From Sphingobacterium thalpophilum (GTDB lineage Bacteria > Bacteroidota > Bacteroidia > Flavobacteriales > Flavobacteriaceae): DNA of 17,350 nucleotides. Shown here piece after piece: positions 14,775 to 17,350 of the stretch (position 1 is its first letter; every line of letters starts with the position of its first letter). The DNA lies in assembly GCA_943325255.2 (NCBI GenBank), contig CALPOS020000021.1:1-17350 (forward strand), read 5' to 3'. The notes below the pieces were generated by a model. That model worked only from the letters and a program-made list of their open reading frames with translations. It searched no databases and was not told where the DNA came from. A program made the translations under genes and the position numbers.

Positions 14775-15470
14775 ATGAAAAATATACTACTCATTGGCGG
14801 GTCCTACGGAATTGGATTATCAATTGCCAAAGAACTACAAGATAACCATCATGTCTTTGTTGCCTCTAGGACCTCGGAAAATTTAGATGGATTAAATGTA
14901 ACGTACATTCCTTTCGATGCTTCAACTGATACTTTGGACTCGGCAAAATTACCCACAGTAATTGATGGCTTAGTCTATTGTCCCGGTAGCATCAATCTTC
15001 GTCCATTCAAAGGATTGAAAATAGAGACATTTGAAAGTGATTTACAGATTAATTTTATTGATATGGTCAAAGTGGTTCAAACTATTTTGCCTCAATTAAC
15101 CGCTTCCAATCAATCGAGTATTGTTCTTTTTAGCACGGTCGCTGCTTCGATGGGAATGCCTTTTCATACCAGTGTCGCCGCTGCAAAAGCCGCAGTTGAG
15201 GGATTTGCAAAAGCTTTGGCTGCTGAATATGCTCCAAAAATCAGGGTAAACGTCATTGCACCTTCATTAACCAATACGCCACTTGCCGATAAGTTCTTAA
15301 ATAATGAAGCCAAACAGGAGAAATCAGCAGAAAGACATCCACTGAAGCGATTTGGACAACCTGAGGATTTGGCTCAAATGGCAACTTTCTTGTTGAGCGC
15401 CAATTCATCTTGGATGACTGGACAGATTCTTCATGTCGACGGTGGAATGTCGACACTATTGGTTAATTAA
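14775..15470 (+). CDS. SDR-family protein lacking the catalytic tyrosine
   Basis: A 231-residue short-chain dehydrogenase/reductase fold. The cofactor motif G-G-S-Y-G-I-G is at 8-14, and the usual N-N-A-G is replaced by Y-C-P-G (68-71). Asn93 (Q-I-N-F) is kept. The C-terminal half is typical (R-V-N-V-I-A-P-S-L-T-N-T-P-L-A at 157-171; final W-M-T-G-Q-I-L-H-V-D-G-G). At the active site the Y-x-x-x-K motif reads V134-A-A-A-K138: Lys is present but Tyr is Val, and the catalytic Ser position falls on S120-T121. The reading frame is intact, so this is a real substitution and not decay. Such a protein may bind NAD(P) without classical oxidoreductase chemistry. It lies between the SRPBCC and photolyase genes, with spacers of 1 and 16 bases. 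Fold certain; activity unknown. Confidence 0.9.
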   Translation: MKNILLIGGSYGIGLSIAKELQDNHHVFVASRTSENLDGLNVTYIPFDASTDTLDSAKLPTVIDGLVYCPGSINLRPFKGLKIETFESDLQINFIDMVKVVQTILPQLTASNQSSIVLFSTVAASMGMPFHTSVAAAKAAVEGFAKALAAEYAPKIRVNVIAPSLTNTPLADKFLNNEAKQEKSAERHPLKRFGQPEDLAQMATFLLSANSSWMTGQILHVDGGMSTLLVN

Positions 15471-15486
15471 TTATATTCGTTATTAT

Positions 15487-16773
15487 ATGAATATACATTG
15501 GTTTCGCCGTGATTTGAGATTGGAAGACAATAAAGCACTTTTTGAATCCTTGCAAAATGGAGAAGGTGTTTTACCTGTTTTTATATTTGATTCCTTTATC
15601 TTAGATCAACTTCCAAAAGATGACGCTCGCGTTTCTTTTATTCACGATTTATTAGCAAATATAAATTCGGAATTACAAAAAAAAGGGAAATCATTGGCGG
15701 TCTTTTTTGGAGAACCAATCGCAATTATTGAAAAGCTAATTACTGAAAACAGGATCAAAAGTCTTTATGCCAATAGAGATTACGAACCATACGCGCGTCA
15801 ACGAGATAAGGCGATTTACGAATTATTACAGTCTCACAACATCGAATTCAAAAGTTTCAAAGACCAAGTGATTTTCGAAAAAAGTGAAGTCACCAAAGAC
15901 GATGGATTACCTTATGTTGTTTTCACTCCCTACTCCCGAAAATGGAAAGAAAACTTCAAAAAAAATCAAATACAATTCTCAGCTTCAGAAAATCATTTAG
16001 ATAACATTTGTGCTCATAACTATCCTTTTTTAAGTTTAGAAGAAATCGGTTTTGAAAGGTCTTCCATCAAAGTCATACCTTTCGATGTTTCTAAGAATCT
16101 CATACAAAATTATGAGGCGACTCGGAATTTTCCTGCGGTAAATAAAACTTCCTATCTCGGCGCTTATCTCCGATTCGGTGCGGTAAGCATTCGAAAAATT
16201 GTCGCAAAAGCTATACAAGAAAAAAATGAAACCTTCCTGAACGAACTCATTTGGCGGGAATTTTTCATGCAAATTCTCTGGCATTATCCACACACAATAA
16301 ACAGCAGTTTTCGTGCGAAATATGATGCGATTAAATGGAATAATAACGAAGAAGAATTTCAAAAATGGTGCGAAGGAAAAACGGGTTATCCTTTTGTTGA
16401 TGCTGGAATGCGTGAGCTTAACGCAACGGGACACATGCACAATCGCGTTCGAATGATAGTTGCGAGTTTTCTTTGCAAGCATCTACTTATCGATTGGCGT
16501 TGGGGTGAAACTTACTTTGCTCAAAAACTACTCGATTATGAACAATCGAGCAATGTCGGCAATTGGCAATGGGCCGCAGGTTCTGGAGTAGATGCGGCGC
16601 CTTACTTTAGAATTTTCAATCCAACAGAACAAATCAAGAAGTTCGACAAGGATTTAGTTTATATCAAAAAATGGATTCCTGAATTGAATGAGTTGTCCTA
16701 TCCTGAACCTATTGTTGATCATAAATTGGCAAGAGAACGTTGTTTGCGGGTTTATAAAGAAGCTGTTGGGTAA
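15487..16773 (+). CDS. phrB: Class I deoxyribodipyrimidine photolyase (CPD photolyase)
   Basis: A 428-residue flavoprotein that uses blue light to split cyclobutane pyrimidine dimers. The N-terminal antenna domain starts I-H-W-F-R-R-D-L-R-L-E-D-N. The FAD domain shows L-I-W-R-E-F-F (Trp256), G-Y-P-F-V-D-A-G-M-R-E-L, M-H-N-R-V-R-M (317-323) and N-W-Q-W-A-A-G (359-365). Trp284, Trp337 and Trp360 have the same spacing as the E. coli electron-transfer triad Trp306/359/382, and Asn356 matches the Asn facing FAD N5. The residue matching E. coli Trp338 is His316. I start at 15487, not 15433: the 18 extra residues overlap the SDR gene and precede the conserved N-terminus. Length is slightly below the E. 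coli enzyme (about 470). CPD versus cryptochrome function is inferred from these residues. Confidence 0.92.
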   Translation: MNIHWFRRDLRLEDNKALFESLQNGEGVLPVFIFDSFILDQLPKDDARVSFIHDLLANINSELQKKGKSLAVFFGEPIAIIEKLITENRIKSLYANRDYEPYARQRDKAIYELLQSHNIEFKSFKDQVIFEKSEVTKDDGLPYVVFTPYSRKWKENFKKNQIQFSASENHLDNICAHNYPFLSLEEIGFERSSIKVIPFDVSKNLIQNYEATRNFPAVNKTSYLGAYLRFGAVSIRKIVAKAIQEKNETFLNELIWREFFMQILWHYPHTINSSFRAKYDAIKWNNNEEEFQKWCEGKTGYPFVDAGMRELNATGHMHNRVRMIVASFLCKHLLIDWRWGETYFAQKLLDYEQSSNVGNWQWAAGSGVDAAPYFRIFNPTEQIKKFDKDLVYIKKWIPELNELSYPEPIVDHKLARERCLRVYKEAVG

Positions 16774-16788
16774 AATCCACCGAAGTGA

Positions 16789-17350
16789 TTAAACACCAAT
16801 ACTTCTAATGATCTCAAAATTCAATTCACTAAAATGACTCACAACCCTATTCGCTGTTGAATAATCCTGCATTTTCGAATTCACACTATCATATCCAATA
16901 CAATAAATTCCCGCCGCGTTGGATGCTAAAACGCCATTGGTACTGTCTTCAATGACAATACAATGCTTCACATCTGTGTTGGAAACTTGAGCTGCATACT
17001 GAAAAATAGCCGGATGCGGTTTCGATTGGGGAAAATCTTCACCTGAGACAATATGCGAAAAATACTGATGTAAATCGAAGCGACGAAAAATCCTGTCGAT
17101 AGTTACTTTAGCAGATGATGAACCCAAAACCAACTGCATTCCATTTTGATGTAAATCTTGAATTAAATCCAAAACACCATCCAACAAATACAAGTCTTCT
17201 TTGCTGTCAAATGCGTCATTAAAAAGATTTCTTTTGGTTTCTACCAAGTCATTGATGTTCACCTTCAAATCAAAAAGAAGTTTCAGCTTTTCATAAATAT
17301 TCTTCGTTGAGTTTCCAGTAAAGGAAGCGTACATCTCTGGCAAAACGTCA
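16789..17350 (-). CDS. HAD subfamily IA hydrolase, beta-phosphoglucomutase-like (5' end outside window)
   Basis: The reading frame stays open to the right edge (it reads D-V-L-P-E-M-Y before the first ATG), so the start and the catalytic D-x-D-G motif I lie outside the window. The visible part holds the helical cap region (M-Y-A-S-F-T-G-N-S-T and onward), motif II L-V-L-G-S-S-S-A, motif III S-K-P-H-P and motif IV V-I-E-D-S-T-N-G-V. This order and the cap type are those of phosphoglucomutase-like and sugar-phosphate phosphatase members of the HAD superfamily. The substrate cannot be told. The gene converges with phrB, with only 15 bases between the stops and no hairpin visible there. About 35-40 N-terminal residues are probably missing. 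Confidence 0.85.
   Translation of the reverse strand, partial: DVLPEMYASFTGNSTKNIYEKLKLLFDLKVNINDLVETKRNLFNDAFDSKEDLYLLDGVLDLIQDLHQNGMQLVLGSSSAKVTIDRIFRRFDLHQYFSHIVSGEDFPQSKPHPAIFQYAAQVSNTDVKHCIVIEDSTNGVLASNAAGIYCIGYDSVNSKMQDYSTANRVVSHFSELNFEIIRSIGV

Noticed and set aside
15433..15486. N-terminal extension of the photolyase by 18 residues
   Set aside because: The extension overlaps the SDR gene and precedes the conserved M-N-I-H-W-F-R-R-D start, so 15487 is the better start.
16036..16482. A 148-codon open frame on the minus strand inside phrB
   Set aside because: It lies wholly within the well-conserved photolyase gene, has no recognisable family or start context, and is best explained as the antisense shadow of that gene.
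1..17350. Search for a defence system, CRISPR array, toxin-antitoxin pair or insertion sequence
   Set aside because: No spaced repeats, transposase, nuclease or toxin-like pair was seen; nearly all the sequence is explained by housekeeping and envelope genes.

Overview
The window looks like an ordinary stretch of chromosome from a Flavobacteriaceae member (Bacteroidota), probably Flavobacterium or a close relative. The DNA is AT-rich. Starts lack Shine-Dalgarno sequences and follow A/T-rich tracts. Several upstream regions carry the TAnnTTTG -7 element of this phylum. Most gene types are typical of the family: fused CcsBA, DUF2911 protein, DUF2520 protein, UbiA prenyltransferase next to Maf, and a large PIG-L protein beside a sodium symporter. 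No mobile element, CRISPR array, rRNA or tRNA was seen, and no gene-free stretch exceeds 300 bases.

Layout. Positions 1-1526 (+) hold the 3' part of a thioredoxin-fold protein, cut by the left edge, and a GNAT acetyltransferase, followed by a hairpin terminator shared with the converging genes. Positions 1561-5281 (-) hold ccsBA followed by a glutathione-peroxidase-like lipoprotein, apparently one transcript. Positions 5470-8281 (+) hold a tight cluster: a DUF2520 Rossmann protein, a KdsC-type HAD phosphatase, a UbiA prenyltransferase and Maf. Positions 8470-8850 (+) encode a small secreted protein of unknown function, preceded by a 21-bp-period direct repeat. Positions 8971-13281 (+) hold a three-gene unit: a secreted PIG-L deacetylase with extra C-terminal domains, a 35-residue single-span membrane protein, and a sodium:solute symporter with an unusual polar insertion. 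A bidirectional hairpin separates it from a DUF2911-TPR secreted protein (13333-14178, -). Positions 14309-16773 (+) hold an SRPBCC protein, an SDR-fold protein without its catalytic tyrosine, and a class I DNA photolyase. A HAD subfamily IA hydrolase (-) runs off the right edge.

How the genes fit together. The 1561-5281 pair serves the cell envelope: CcsBA attaches heme to exported c-type cytochromes, and the peroxidase probably removes peroxides. The 8971-13281 unit suggests deacetylation of a sugar compound outside the inner membrane followed by sodium-coupled uptake; the 35-residue protein may be an accessory subunit of the transporter. The 14309-16773 unit resembles light/UV-response clusters of other bacteria.

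The observations most worth following are the small symporter-linked ORF, the tyrosine-less SDR beside the photolyase, the polar insertion in the symporter, and the repeat upstream of the small secreted protein. None of these amounts to a clear new defence or mobile system.
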